Shown piece by piece: positions 37,407-47,170 of a stretch of 64,000 nt of DNA. The notes beneath the pieces are model-generated. The model searched no databases, was not told where the DNA came from, and was given only the letters and a program-made list of their open reading frames with translations. The position numbers and the translations under genes were made by a program. Position 1 is the stretch's first letter. Each line of letters opens with the position of its first letter. The DNA comes from Gammaproteobacteria bacterium (GTDB lineage Bacteria > Pseudomonadota > Gammaproteobacteria > Pseudomonadales > Azotimanducaceae): the NCBI GenBank assembly GCA_026707945.1, contig JAPOVV010000105.1:1-64000 (forward strand). Direction: 5' to 3'.

Positions 37407-37618
37407 CTAGGGTTTACAGTCACAGCTGGTTCAGTGTAGCTAGGCGTGTCTTCGACCATTGCAACCGTCTGCGGGCAATCCTGCTTCTGTAAATCCAAGT
37501 AGATTCCCCACGCAAAAAGTAAGCACAAGAGTAGACACGACACGATCACCCCGGAGCCTACCAGCTTCATAGCGAAGGGTTGGCGCGGTGGTTCGACAGT
37601 ATTTCTAAAGTTGTCCAT
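37403..37618 (-). CDS. Very small single-pass membrane protein in ABC exporter operon
   Basis: 71 residues from the ATG at 37618, chosen because GAGGA lies a few bases upstream; the frame is open into the ABC gene. A single hydrophobic helix KLVGSGVIVSCLLLCLLFAW follows a polar N-terminus with PPRQPF. The C-terminus outside contains one Cys (QDCPQT). It starts seven bases after the exporter stop and overlaps the next gene by four bases. No family recognised. Confidence 0.55.
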   Translation of the reverse strand: MDNFRNTVEPPRQPFAMKLVGSGVIVSCLLLCLLFAWGIYLDLQKQDCPQTVAMVEDTPSYTEPAVTVNPR

Positions 37619-37625
37619 TTGGTCC

Positions 37626-39587
37626 TCAAGCAGTTTGAAGTGAAACGAAGCGAGCGTAAATGCCGTCTTGACGCATGAGCGATTCGTGATCACCCCATTC
37701 GACGATCGCCCCGTCGTCCATTACATAAATACGATCCGCAGCGCGAATGGTGGAGAGGCGATGAGCTATCACAATCACGATCCGACCTTCTCTCGCCATG
37801 CGCAGATTACGAACCAATTCGTTCTCGGTGCGAGGGTCAAGTGCGGCCGTCGGTTCATCGAGTATTAATACCGGTTTATTGGATACCAAGGCGCGCGCGA
37901 TTGCAATACGCTGCTTTTGCCCGACGGATAGTTTTGCGCCTGCCTTCCCCAGATTTGTTTCGTAGCCCTCTGGCAAGTCCTCGATAAATTCATGAGCGCC
38001 GGCAACACGCGCTGCCTCCTGAACGTCGTCTATCGAAGCATCACGCCGACCCATTCGAACATTGTTTGCGATGGTGTCATTGAAGACGGATGTCTCTTGG
38101 AATACGAATGAAACTTGCTCTCGAAGCCTGACTAGATCGTATTGACTCGGCTCTACACCATCGACTAGAAGTCGGCCTCTCGTAGGCGAAATCAGCGCTG
38201 GGATGAGGTACGCAAGCGTGGTCTTGCCTGCCCCCGTCGGACCCGAAATCGCGACCATCTCACCGATGTTTGCACTCAGATTAATTTCTCGAAGGACTTC
38301 TCTCCCACCAGGATAGCTGTACGAAACATTTTCCAGTTGGATCGACTCTGTCAGCGTAAGCGACGAGTCAGATTCCTGCAATTCACTAATGGGGTCCACG
38401 TTTTCTAGTTCACTGTCCAAGATCATGAACACGCGATGCATTCCTGCGATGCCCTCCTGCAAGGTCAGCCACAATCTTCCCAACCAACCAGCGGACGCAG
38501 AAATCGCGCCGTAGTAGCCCCAAATGACAAACCAGTCACCCGGGGAATACTCTTGATTGATAAACGGTACGGCAAGGTAGTAGAACACGATGTACACCAT
38601 GTTCGCACCTATGACAAAGCCGATGAAATTCCCGCTTACACCCACTAAAACAACTTGGCGAAATCGCGAGAACGAAAACCAACTTGCCTTTCGAAACTTT
38701 TCTACATAGATATCGGTGCTACCAATCCCCTGAACCGCCATCATGTTAGCAAGACCTTCTTCAATGACCGCGGTCGCCTTTGACCCTGCTTCTCGCGCCA
38801 ACGTCCCGTATTTACGGGACAGCTTGGCGATATAGAGCATCAGAAAAAAGTTCAGCGGTCCAACCGCAATAGCTCCCCAGACGACTACCGGCTCATTACG
38901 GAATATGACGAACATCACGAGAATCGTTGTAACGAGATTCACGAAGGAAGTGATAGGTCCAACCCATAGATTGAAGATGATGTTTGATACACCCGGTGTG
39001 TCATACATCGCACGATAAACGACATCGCCGTTTGCCCGATTCGATAACTCCGTGATACTGTGTGACTTAAATCGATGGAAGATGTCGCTTCGTAATGTGT
39101 GATTGAGTCGATGAGCAACGCGAATGTGCCAGAGCGACTCAAACAAGCCGTACAACCCACTAACCAGTGAGTGCATGCTGTTTGCGGCGTTCTCTGATCG
39201 CGTTGCGATGTCCTCACCCTCAGATAGCCAAGCAACCGCACTTGAGCGTTGTGCTCCATCCGTACCGTACGCACCGACTAGTACGAGCATGGTGATGAAT
39301 AGCGCACCAAGGAAAAATGCGGTCTCGTATACCGACAGCGTCAGCATGTAGTCGATGATCGGCAGGAAGAAGAATGGCACGTTGGCATCGCTTGGCGGGC
39401 TGATATCTCGAACCACAATAAAGTCGACAATCGCCTTTCCGGTTAGCGGTAAGAGCAAGATCCAAAAAATGCTCGTCGCCTGCGTCATCCCCTTCACAGC
39501 TAGCTCAAAGTCGTAGCGCAGCGAATATTTCAATGCCCGACCGACCGTTTGGATCGCCACGCGTCCCGTGATCATCGACTCACTCAT
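37626..39587 (-). CDS. ABC exporter half-transporter (permease fused to ATPase), second subunit
   Basis: A 653-residue protein: N-terminal membrane domain with about six helices, then an ATPase domain with Walker A GPTGAGKTT, signature LSVGQKQR, Walker B PVLILDEPTAALD with catalytic Glu, and H-loop IAHRLST. Its ATG overlaps the stop of the upstream half-transporter by four bases, so the two probably form a heterodimer. Both halves retain the catalytic Glu and His, unlike many heterodimeric exporters with one degenerate site. The cargo is unknown. Confidence 0.9.
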   Translation of the reverse strand: MSESMITGRVAIQTVGRALKYSLRYDFELAVKGMTQATSIFWILLLPLTGKAIVDFIVVRDISPPSDANVPFFFLPIIDYMLTLSVYETAFFLGALFITMLVLVGAYGTDGAQRSSAVAWLSEGEDIATRSENAANSMHSLVSGLYGLFESLWHIRVAHRLNHTLRSDIFHRFKSHSITELSNRANGDVVYRAMYDTPGVSNIIFNLWVGPITSFVNLVTTILVMFVIFRNEPVVVWGAIAVGPLNFFLMLYIAKLSRKYGTLAREAGSKATAVIEEGLANMMAVQGIGSTDIYVEKFRKASWFSFSRFRQVVLVGVSGNFIGFVIGANMVYIVFYYLAVPFINQEYSPGDWFVIWGYYGAISASAGWLGRLWLTLQEGIAGMHRVFMILDSELENVDPISELQESDSSLTLTESIQLENVSYSYPGGREVLREINLSANIGEMVAISGPTGAGKTTLAYLIPALISPTRGRLLVDGVEPSQYDLVRLREQVSFVFQETSVFNDTIANNVRMGRRDASIDDVQEAARVAGAHEFIEDLPEGYETNLGKAGAKLSVGQKQRIAIARALVSNKPVLILDEPTAALDPRTENELVRNLRMAREGRIVIVIAHRLSTIRAADRIYVMDDGAIVEWGDHESLMRQDGIYARFVSLQTA

Positions 39588-41500
39588 GCCGTTTCATCGA
39601 GTTGTTGCGCGGTAGCGAGTTCAGCCTCTACGAATCGCTGATATTCCCCATCGGGTTTGGCGATCAAATCGTTGTGGGTGCCGTAATCCGCAATGGTGCC
39701 ATCGCGAATGAAAGCAATTCGGTCTGCCTGACGTATCGTGGAGAGTCGGTGGGTCACTAGAAATACAGTCCTAGCTGCCGCCCATTCTTTGAGATTAGCC
39801 ATGATGCGTCGTTCTGTCTCAGCATCTAACGACGCCGTAGGTTCGTCCAAAATTAGGATCGGCGTGTCTTTGAGAATCGCTCTCGCGATTACAAGTCGCT
39901 GTCGTTGGCCCGTGGAGAGTTTGCTTGCACGCTCGCCCAAAAATGTTTCGTATCCGTCCGGCAATTGCTCAATGAATTCATCCGCGCACGCGATCCGTGC
40001 AGCTTCCTTAATCTCATCGAGGGTCGCGTCTTGACGTGCGTACGCGATGTTCTCCCTCACGCTTAAAGAGAACAAAATGTTCTCCTGAGTCGCAAGCGTG
40101 ATCTTCTCTCGCACCGACTCGAAGGTGAATTCACGAATATCTTGGTCGTTAATTTGGATCGCGCCACCTTGGTATTCAAACAATCGCAATAACAGTAACA
40201 TCAACGTGGATTTGCCCGAACCCGTCGGTCCCATGATCGCGGTGACTTCGCCCAATTTCGCATCAAACGTGATGTTCTCGAGGACGCGCCGCTCCGGATA
40301 CGCGAACTGCAGATCGACAAACCGAATGTCGGATTCAATCACCTTGAGCGGTACCGCATCTACCCGATTTTGAATTTCGGGCGCTAGATCGAGAATCTGG
40401 TAGACGCGGTTCAGACCCATCGCCATATCCTGCGCGCGCCCCCACAACAGAAATAGCAACTGAATATTCGATACCCCTTCACGCGCTCGCGAACGCGCTG
40501 CATCCTGCGCACCTAGGCTCCAGACAGCAAATCCAAACAACACAAGCAAATCACTAGCGAACGTCGGCACCTGCTCGAAAGCTAGAACGGCTGCATAGAG
40601 TTCAATGAAGGTTAGAGGGAGTGCCGCAAGCATGAACGCGAGAAAACCATAAAGCAGGAGGCGCACACGAGCGTTATGTGAGGCTACGAACGCGTCGACC
40701 GATGCATTTTCAAAGATGAGCTGCCGTTCGCGTTCTAATCCATTTACTTTAATCGTTCGAATACCTTCGATAGACTCCTGAATCGTCGACGTAAGTGTCG
40801 AATTGCGCACGCGAGCTTCGAGGAACAAATGTCGAAGCTTGGCTGACATGAAGTTAGCGAGCACAACCAATGGCACCCACGTGACCAATATCGCGACCGC
40901 CAACAGGGGACTGAAAAACATTACGACAAAAATGCCGATGAAGAACCGTACGCTCATCAAGAACGGGTCAATCACCAGTGACTGGATGATCTGGGTCACC
41001 ATGGCACTGTCTTGGAACAGTCGATAGATTCCATCACCCGTTTTGGAGTCAGCATGGAACTTCAACGACAAGTGGTGAAGCTGCGACATCAAGTGCATGC
41101 GCAGGTTCTGATTGATGTTCTGCATAACCCAAACGCGGTAGTAATCCCCACCGTTATCGATCATGGCACCTAACGTTCCGGATATGACCGCTAGCATGAC
41201 AATAAGGGGGACAAGCTGGAAGCGTTGATCAACCGTTAGCGCTTCAACGTGAACCAAAAGATCGTGGTCTAAAAAAAGGATCGAAGCGGACACGACCGCG
41301 ACGGGTTGATCCAAAATCACGTTCTGGTAGATCATCGTCAGGATCGTGATACCCCAGAACGTACCCCACGCAGTCGCGATGACACTGATGCCGATAAACC
41401 CTAGTACATGCCAGGCCATCGGTCGAATGTACGGCCAACCTCGAAGAAAGATGCCGACGATATCAGCGAAATGCACCTTATCCGGCTCGATACGCCGCAT
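39584..41500 (-). CDS. ABC exporter half-transporter, first subunit
   Basis: A 638-residue protein with N-terminal transmembrane domain and ATPase domain: Walker A GPTGSGKST, signature LSTGQRQR, Walker B PILILDEPTASLD and H-loop THRLST. The frame is open for about 90 bases upstream of the ATG and encodes a basic stretch (RPRRDRRSFIRRSIEG) without another canonical start, so the true N-terminus may be longer. First gene of a four-gene unit with the second half-transporter and two small membrane proteins. Confidence 0.9.
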   Translation of the reverse strand: MRRIEPDKVHFADIVGIFLRGWPYIRPMAWHVLGFIGISVIATAWGTFWGITILTMIYQNVILDQPVAVVSASILFLDHDLLVHVEALTVDQRFQLVPLIVMLAVISGTLGAMIDNGGDYYRVWVMQNINQNLRMHLMSQLHHLSLKFHADSKTGDGIYRLFQDSAMVTQIIQSLVIDPFLMSVRFFIGIFVVMFFSPLLAVAILVTWVPLVVLANFMSAKLRHLFLEARVRNSTLTSTIQESIEGIRTIKVNGLERERQLIFENASVDAFVASHNARVRLLLYGFLAFMLAALPLTFIELYAAVLAFEQVPTFASDLLVLFGFAVWSLGAQDAARSRAREGVSNIQLLFLLWGRAQDMAMGLNRVYQILDLAPEIQNRVDAVPLKVIESDIRFVDLQFAYPERRVLENITFDAKLGEVTAIMGPTGSGKSTLMLLLLRLFEYQGGAIQINDQDIREFTFESVREKITLATQENILFSLSVRENIAYARQDATLDEIKEAARIACADEFIEQLPDGYETFLGERASKLSTGQRQRLVIARAILKDTPILILDEPTASLDAETERRIMANLKEWAAARTVFLVTHRLSTIRQADRIAFIRDGTIADYGTHNDLIAKPDGEYQRFVEAELATAQQLDETA

Positions 41501-41924
41501 ACGTTCGCTGTCGACACGGATACCTTCAATCGAGCGACGTATAAAGCTCCGTCTATCTCTTCTTGGTCTAGGCGATGATGAATCCTGAATGATTAACTAG
41601 TCCTAATAAACCATCTACAACGCAACCTCGCGTCACCTACCATCAAGTGAACGAATGCGGCCGCTTGAAGCGACCATCTATTTCCCCAACGCCGACCCGC
41701 GAACACCATGTGCACGAATCGGCATCAACCTACGACGTCAAACAACAATAGGCTGCGTAAACGTAGTGTTTATATCCGCTGACTCAACAACAGAATCTTC
41801 CATTTCACTAAACGCCTCGATTCAACTATCGGCAATCCGTTAATAACCACATTACGGCTCGTGACACGCGAAGCGTTCGTATCATGGCGAAATCTATCGA
41901 TTCTTTTTCTGAAAAGGACATGTA
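41501..41924. other. Divergent intergenic region
   Basis: A 424-base gap between the ABC exporter operon and the LLM gene. The first roughly 90 bases continue the exporter reading frame on the minus strand without a standard start. The rest shows no gene resemblance, tRNA or clear promoter boxes. Confidence 0.4.
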
Positions 41925-42845
41925 ATGCAGTTTGGTGTACAAGTTAATTGCTATCAAACGGAATGGAACGCCATTAAGACTTCTATCGAAACGATGGAAG
42001 CAGGCAGTTGGGACAGCATTTGGTTCGCTGATCACTTCCTACCTCCGAGCCGACCTAACGCGGAACAAGGCACCGCGTTTGAAGGCTATACACTCATCGC
42101 CGTCGCCGCCGGGATGACGAAGAAACTTCGTATGGGTCATCTAGTTCTAGGCAATCCATATCGCAGCCCAGGCTTGCTCGCTAAGATGGCAACAACATTA
42201 GACCAGGCGTCAGAAGGCCGATTCACACTAGCTCTCGGCGCCGGATGGTTTAAGCGAGAACATGAAGCATATGGCTGGGAGTTCAAGTCCATGAAAGAAC
42301 GCCAAGACCGATTTCAGGAAGCTTGTGAACTCATCCGATTGCTCTTCACCTCAGACGAGCCTGTAACGTACAACGGCAAGTACTACCAGCTCGATAACGC
42401 ACCTATGAGTCCCGGTTGCTATCAAAAGCCTCACACGCCCATCATGGTAGGTGGAACCGGCGAACGACGCACCTTGCGTACACTCGCGATGTTTGGTGAT
42501 GTGATGAACATGGACGGTTGGGCCGGTCAAGGGATGTCGATGGAGATCTTTCAACACAAGGTAAACGTCCTTGAAAAGCACTGCGCTGACGTTGGACGGG
42601 ATCCAGCAGAAATTCAGAAAACGCTCTTGATGCCTCTGCTTATCACTGAGAACAAGGAGCATATTGAAGGATTTCAGCGTCGACTCGGACGCGGATCAAT
42701 GGCAGGACCTAAAAACGAAGTGATTGACCGCATCGGTGCGTTCGAAAAAGCCGGCGTCTCTGAGATCATGTTTGGCGGCGTTCAAACCGGTGATGTAGAA
42801 GCTTATGAGCGCATCGAAAAAGAGATCGTGTCAGCTTTTCACTAA
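41925..42845 (+). CDS. LLM class flavin/F420-dependent oxidoreductase (paralog)
   Basis: A 306-residue protein with AAGGA seven bases before ATG. It resembles the protein at 16284-17192 closely: WFADHFLPPSRP, GHLVLGNPYRSPGLLAKMATTLDQASEGRFTLALGAGW and HEAYGWEFKSMKERQDRFQEACEL. The cofactor loop is PIMVGGTGERRTLRTLAMFGDVMN. It precedes an amidohydrolase gene with a 106-base gap and may share its transcript. Substrate unknown. Confidence 0.87.
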   Translation: MQFGVQVNCYQTEWNAIKTSIETMEAGSWDSIWFADHFLPPSRPNAEQGTAFEGYTLIAVAAGMTKKLRMGHLVLGNPYRSPGLLAKMATTLDQASEGRFTLALGAGWFKREHEAYGWEFKSMKERQDRFQEACELIRLLFTSDEPVTYNGKYYQLDNAPMSPGCYQKPHTPIMVGGTGERRTLRTLAMFGDVMNMDGWAGQGMSMEIFQHKVNVLEKHCADVGRDPAEIQKTLLMPLLITENKEHIEGFQRRLGRGSMAGPKNEVIDRIGAFEKAGVSEIMFGGVQTGDVEAYERIEKEIVSAFH

Positions 42846-42881
42846 GTAGCCACCCGACTAACATGTCGTGCTTGAGCCACG

Positions 42882-42909
42882 GAACACCTTGACACGTGTA
42901 TAGGTGTTC
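42882..42909. promoter_or_regulatory. Stem-loop between LLM and amidohydrolase genes
   Basis: GAACACC (42882-42888) pairs with GGTGTTC (42903-42909) around a 14-base loop. No T-run follows, so it could be an operator, an attenuator or a weak terminator ahead of the amidohydrolase start. Confidence 0.35.
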
Positions 42910-42951
42910 AAGTAGTATTTCGCCCTCGCATTTTGGTTCTTGGAGACATGT

Positions 42952-44592
42952 ATGTCACATGACATAGTAATCCGCGGCGGCGAAATCGTCGACGGTTCTG
43001 GTACTGCTGCATTTCACGGCGATCTCGCCATTGACGACGGCCTGATATCGGCTGTAGGCAAAGTCGACGGCAAAGGAGAACGTGAAATCGACGCGACCGA
43101 CCATGTCGTTAGCCCCGGATTTGTCGATCTTCATACGCACCTTGATGCGCAGATTGGCTGGGATCCTTTACTGACACCCGTTAGTTGGCACGGCGTGACT
43201 ACTGCGCTTATGGGTAACTGCGGTGTGACATTCGCGCCATGTAAGCCGACTGACCAAGAGCTACTTGCTGGCATGATGGAGACCGTTGAGGACATTCCAA
43301 AACATGCGATCCTTACGGGTCTGCCTTGGGACTGGGAAGACTATGGCGGCTATCTCGATGCACTCGAACGGTTGAATCCAGCTGTAAACGTCGCGGGTAT
43401 GGTGGGACACTGTGCTGTGAGGTTCTATGTAATGGGCGAACGCGCCGTTGAAGAACAAGCCTCGGACGACGAATTGAAGCAGATGGCCGAAGTCGTTGGC
43501 AATTCACTAGATAAAGGCGCGATCGGCTTCTCAACCAATCGCTATCCGCCTCACAAGCTCCCGGACGGTCGTTCCATCCCAGGTACATTTGCTGATCCTA
43601 AAGAGCTTGTTGCGATTGCAGAGGCGGTAGGACCTCGCAATGGTCTTATGCAAGCCGTTGGCGCAGACTTTGATGTTCTGAGGAAGATCAGTGATACGAC
43701 CAACGGTCGCGTCCTGTTCAGCTATGGTACGGGTCCCCAGGAAGGCTCTGGCGAAACCCAAGCTAAGCATCTTGCTCGACTGTGCGAAGGTCGCGACATT
43801 ACCGCGATCACGCAGGTACGCGGTTCCGGATTCATGTTCGGATTACAGTCCAACTTGCCTGTTCAAGGTGAAACTTGGGCGAAAGTTCGCGAAATGGATC
43901 TACAACGTCGTCTTAATGCGATTAACGATCCAGACACTCGCGCGAAGTTGATTGAAGAAGGCAAGGCAATCAATTCACGATTCCCACTAAATAACGTCTA
44001 CTACCTAGGACACGGCGACGTACCAAACTACGCTGCTGGTCCAGAGGCGAGTTTACAGAGTATGTCCGAACAGGCCGGCGAGCATTGGGTTGAGACCTTT
44101 ATCCGCGTCTCGCAAGAAAGCAACGGCAGAGGTTTGTTCAACCTTCGCATGTTCAATCAAAGCTTGAAGGAACTCGGTGACCTGTTCAAGAGCGAGCACT
44201 GCTTCCCGAGTCTTGGCGATGCGGGCGCTCACGTTTCACAAATCATGGATGCAGGTTGGGCGAGCTTCACAGTAGCACATTGGATTCGAGAAACCGGCTT
44301 GTATACGCTCGAGGAAGGTATCCGTCGCTTGACGTCAGGACCTGCACGGGTCCTCGGATTGAACGATCGTGGCACGCTTAAGGAAGGCATGCGAGCAGAC
44401 GTAAACGTTTTTGACCTATCTAAAGTCGCAGAACGGCAACCTGAACTCGTCCACGACTTCCCGGGCGGTGCGCCTCGGTACATACAGAAGTCATTTGGCT
44501 ACAAGACGACAATCGTCAACGGTCAAGTGAGTCTCGAAGACGGCGAACATACTGGCGTAAGAGCTGGTACCGTTCTTCGACATCAAGCTTAA
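42952..44592 (+). CDS. D-aminoacylase-like amidohydrolase family protein (paralog 2)
   Basis: About 546 residues from the ATG at 42952 with GGAG six bases upstream. SHDIVIRGGEIVDGSG, FVDLHTHLDAQ, NCGVTFAPC and LGDAGAHVSQIMD follow the D-aminoacylase-like plan. Where paralog 1 has TQVHSR this protein has TQVRGSG, so one candidate metal-ligand His is absent. The family removes N-acyl groups or opens cyclic amides. It follows an LLM gene and ends at a strong terminator. Confidence 0.87.
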   Translation: MSHDIVIRGGEIVDGSGTAAFHGDLAIDDGLISAVGKVDGKGEREIDATDHVVSPGFVDLHTHLDAQIGWDPLLTPVSWHGVTTALMGNCGVTFAPCKPTDQELLAGMMETVEDIPKHAILTGLPWDWEDYGGYLDALERLNPAVNVAGMVGHCAVRFYVMGERAVEEQASDDELKQMAEVVGNSLDKGAIGFSTNRYPPHKLPDGRSIPGTFADPKELVAIAEAVGPRNGLMQAVGADFDVLRKISDTTNGRVLFSYGTGPQEGSGETQAKHLARLCEGRDITAITQVRGSGFMFGLQSNLPVQGETWAKVREMDLQRRLNAINDPDTRAKLIEEGKAINSRFPLNNVYYLGHGDVPNYAAGPEASLQSMSEQAGEHWVETFIRVSQESNGRGLFNLRMFNQSLKELGDLFKSEHCFPSLGDAGAHVSQIMDAGWASFTVAHWIRETGLYTLEEGIRRLTSGPARVLGLNDRGTLKEGMRADVNVFDLSKVAERQPELVHDFPGGAPRYIQKSFGYKTTIVNGQVSLEDGEHTGVRAGTVLRHQA

Positions 44593-44606
44593 GATCAGCT
44601 AAATCT

Positions 44607-44640
44607 ACAAGGCACCATGCATTGCATGGTGCCTTGTTCT
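44607..44640 (+). terminator. Intrinsic terminator after amidohydrolase
   Basis: ACAAGGCACCATGC (44607-44620) pairs perfectly with GCATGGTGCCTTGT (44624-44637) around a 3-base loop, followed by TCTATATTA. The 14-base stem is unusually strong; the T-run is short. Confidence 0.8.
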
Positions 44641-44693
44641 ATATTAGTTTGATAAATTTCTGCGCTGGTCATTTGCGCAGCTAGAGAGATTTT

Positions 44694-45806
44694 TTGACCG
44701 ATTTCGCTACGCCTCGTCAGGTAGGCGGCACATCCTTACGCGTTACACCGATGGGATTTGGTGGCGCTTGGATAGCACCGTCTAATGTACCGCTAACGCA
44801 AGTAATCGACACAGTTCGCTCAGCATGGGATAACGGTGCGCGTCTTTTCGACACGGCTCCGTGGTACGGCGTCGGTCGTTCCGAACGACGGCTCGGCATC
44901 GCTCTCGCGGAACTTCAAGCTCCACGGGACCAATATAGTGTCAACACGAAGGTAGGACGGACGCTCGAACCTGAATACTTCGAGGACTCGACGAATGACA
45001 GCGACGCAGCAGATGGCACCGCGCGTACCCCCAGGGATGCCGAGAGCGGCTATCGTGTTCATTTCGACTATTCGTATGACGCGATTCGGCAGCAACATCG
45101 CGACTCACTGCAACGACTCGGCCTGTCACGCATAAATACGCTGACCCTGCACGATATCGACTACGGCTATCACCCAACTCAACTAGACATAGTTCTTCAC
45201 CAACTTTCTGCCGACGGGATGCGTGGGGCGACAGCTCTGAATGAACTCAAGTCGAGCGGAGAAATTGACGCCATCGGGATGGGATGCAATCTCGAGACGA
45301 AGAATGCCTTCAGTTGGGAGGATTCGTCCCATGAGGACCTCGTTGAACGTGTGATGTCACTCGTTGACCTGGACTTCGTGATTGTCGCTGGCGGCTACAC
45401 CTTGCTCGAAACTCGTGCGTTACGACGGGTTTTTCCGGCTTGTGCACAAAGAAACATAAGCGTCATCATCGCTAGTCCGTTTGCGGGCGGTTGGCTCGTA
45501 AACCCTGACAAAATGGGTTATATGTATAGTCGGATGTCGGGGTTGAGTGCACCTGAGCACATTCGGGAGCGCACCGCAGGCATGCAGGAGGTTTGTTCAG
45601 AATTTGACGTGCCGATAGGTGCAGTCGCATTGCAATTTGTTCTTACCCATCCGTTGGTGGCGGCAGCAATTCCAGGTGCAGCTAGCCCCGCTGAAGCGGC
45701 AAGCAGCCGCGAGTTTATTGAATTTGACATCCCGCGTAAACTTTGGGAACGCATGCGCGAACGAAATCTTCTACCCCACGACGCGCCGTGTCCAGACGAT
45801 AACTAA
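44694..45806 (+). CDS. Aldo/keto reductase family protein
   Basis: A 370-residue protein starting at TTG after [24 protein letters not shown] contains the Asp and Tyr of the catalytic tetrad, NTKVGRT the Lys and LTLHDID the His. The longer length (typical members are near 320) and motifs fit the fucose/galactose dehydrogenase-like or pyridoxal-dehydrogenase-like subgroup. It reduces aldehydes or ketones with NAD(P)H or oxidises sugar hydroxyls. A hairpin CTGCGC/GCGCAG lies at 44660-44680 just upstream. Followed closely by folE. Confidence 0.9.
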   Translation: MTDFATPRQVGGTSLRVTPMGFGGAWIAPSNVPLTQVIDTVRSAWDNGARLFDTAPWYGVGRSERRLGIALAELQAPRDQYSVNTKVGRTLEPEYFEDSTNDSDAADGTARTPRDAESGYRVHFDYSYDAIRQQHRDSLQRLGLSRINTLTLHDIDYGYHPTQLDIVLHQLSADGMRGATALNELKSSGEIDAIGMGCNLETKNAFSWEDSSHEDLVERVMSLVDLDFVIVAGGYTLLETRALRRVFPACAQRNISVIIASPFAGGWLVNPDKMGYMYSRMSGLSAPEHIRERTAGMQEVCSEFDVPIGAVALQFVLTHPLVAAAIPGAASPAEAASSREFIEFDIPRKLWERMRERNLLPHDAPCPDDN

Positions 45807-45814
45807 TAAAACAC

Positions 45815-46384
45815 ATGTCCAAACAAACTCGAGACATCGACAACATATCCAACCTATATCGGTCGTTATTGACGGAAGTTGGCGAAGATGCGTCGCGCGA
45901 GGGATTGGTTCGAACCCCTACCCGAGCCGCGCGAGCGCTCGACTTCTTAACTCAGGGGTACCATCAAACGTTAGACGAAGTGGTCAACGGTGCATTGTTC
46001 TCTTCAGAACTAAGCGAGATTGTCATCGTAAAAGATATCGAGCTTTATTCGCTATGTGAACACCATGTCTTGCCATTCCTAGGAAATTGCCACGTTGGTT
46101 ATCTGCCTAAAGGAAAAGTGTTGGGATTGAGTAAAGTCGCGCGAATCGTTGACATGTTCGCAAGGCGACTGCAGATTCAAGAAAAACTCACACAAGAGAT
46201 TGCGGAAGCGATCGAGACTGCGACGGGCGCAATGGGCGTTGGTGTCATTATTGAAGCGCAACATCTTTGCATGTCAATGCGCGGGGTCGAAAAGCAGCAT
46301 TCGATAATGAAGACTTCCGTTCTTTTGGGGAGCTTTCGTGACGATCACGCGACCCGTAGTGAATTCCTTCAGCTAGTTAAATGA
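45815..46384 (+). CDS. folE: GTP cyclohydrolase I
   Basis: A 189-residue enzyme with zinc ligands Cys81 and His84 in [10 protein letters not shown] and Cys152 in [27 protein letters not shown] and [20 protein letters not shown] are strong family signatures. It converts GTP to 7,8-dihydroneopterin triphosphate, the first step of folate and tetrahydrobiopterin synthesis. It starts eight bases after the aldo/keto reductase stop and the next gene follows in six, indicating an operon. Confidence 0.96.
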   Translation: MSKQTRDIDNISNLYRSLLTEVGEDASREGLVRTPTRAARALDFLTQGYHQTLDEVVNGALFSSELSEIVIVKDIELYSLCEHHVLPFLGNCHVGYLPKGKVLGLSKVARIVDMFARRLQIQEKLTQEIAEAIETATGAMGVGVIIEAQHLCMSMRGVEKQHSIMKTSVLLGSFRDDHATRSEFLQLVK

Positions 46385-46390
46385 CTAACC

Positions 46391-47170
46391 GTGCCTAGCC
46401 GACCTCTTCGTTTCATCCATACGTCAGACGTTCACCTCGACAGTACATCATCTCGAGGCGACGTTGAGGGGTTTCGTAACGCGGCGGAATACGCATTTGC
46501 TCAAGTCGTCGACGCTGTAACGAATGCAGCATGCGACCTATTCTTGATCGTCGGTGACCTCTTCGACAGCGCACGCATCAAAGAACACGACTTCGAGTTT
46601 GTAAGAGCTCAACTCAGCAAAATTGATTGCCCGGTGGTCTTGATTCCCGGTAACCATGACGTACATGACGATACCTCCGTTTGGCGAAAATTTGATCCCG
46701 TGGATCTAGGTTCCCATGTATATCCCATCATGGAACATGAAGGCGACCTGCTTGAATTCCCCGATCTTTCGACGACGATATGGGCACGTGCAATGGATGA
46801 GCATTCACCTAGTTACGAACCGCTCTTAGGAATACCAAACATCGATCGAGATAACTGGTTTGTCGGTATGGCTCACGGGCAAGTTGTGCACAAGCGCGTG
46901 AACGGAAGTTCATCGCAAATAACGCATGCAGAGATTGAGACCTCTGGATTCGACTATCTAGCACTGGGCCATGTACACGTTTGGGACACATTTGAATTTG
47001 GTGATGTCATCGCATGCTATTCGGGATCACCGGTCGAAGCTTTTGCTTCGAGCCATGGCGGTTACTACGCACATGTGGAACTTGATCCCGAACGAGGCGT
47101 CACTGTGACGAAGAATAGACTGCAATCGAAGGTCGGGCATCCACAAGTTACGCATGGGGTTTTCTTCTAG
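46391..47170 (+). CDS. Metallophosphoesterase, SbcD/Mre11-like
   Basis: A 259-residue protein starting at GTG. The five phosphoesterase motifs are present: SDVHLD, VGDLFDSA, PGNHD, MAHGQ and GHVHVW, giving a two-metal site. The form matches the DNA repair exonuclease SbcD-like family but lacks the C-terminal region of full SbcD, and no sbcC gene is nearby. It may be a standalone phosphodiesterase. Last gene of the aldo/keto reductase-folE unit, before a long gap. Confidence 0.85.
   Translation: MPSRPLRFIHTSDVHLDSTSSRGDVEGFRNAAEYAFAQVVDAVTNAACDLFLIVGDLFDSARIKEHDFEFVRAQLSKIDCPVVLIPGNHDVHDDTSVWRKFDPVDLGSHVYPIMEHEGDLLEFPDLSTTIWARAMDEHSPSYEPLLGIPNIDRDNWFVGMAHGQVVHKRVNGSSSQITHAEIETSGFDYLALGHVHVWDTFEFGDVIACYSGSPVEAFASSHGGYYAHVELDPERGVTVTKNRLQSKVGHPQVTHGVFF

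Noticed and set aside
41655-41843. 62-codon open frame in the 424-base gap
   Set aside because: No ribosome site, hydrophobic segment or family pattern; frequent short frames are expected by chance.
46391-47170. Assignment as sbcD
   Set aside because: It is shorter than SbcD and no sbcC partner is near, so only the phosphoesterase family is claimed.
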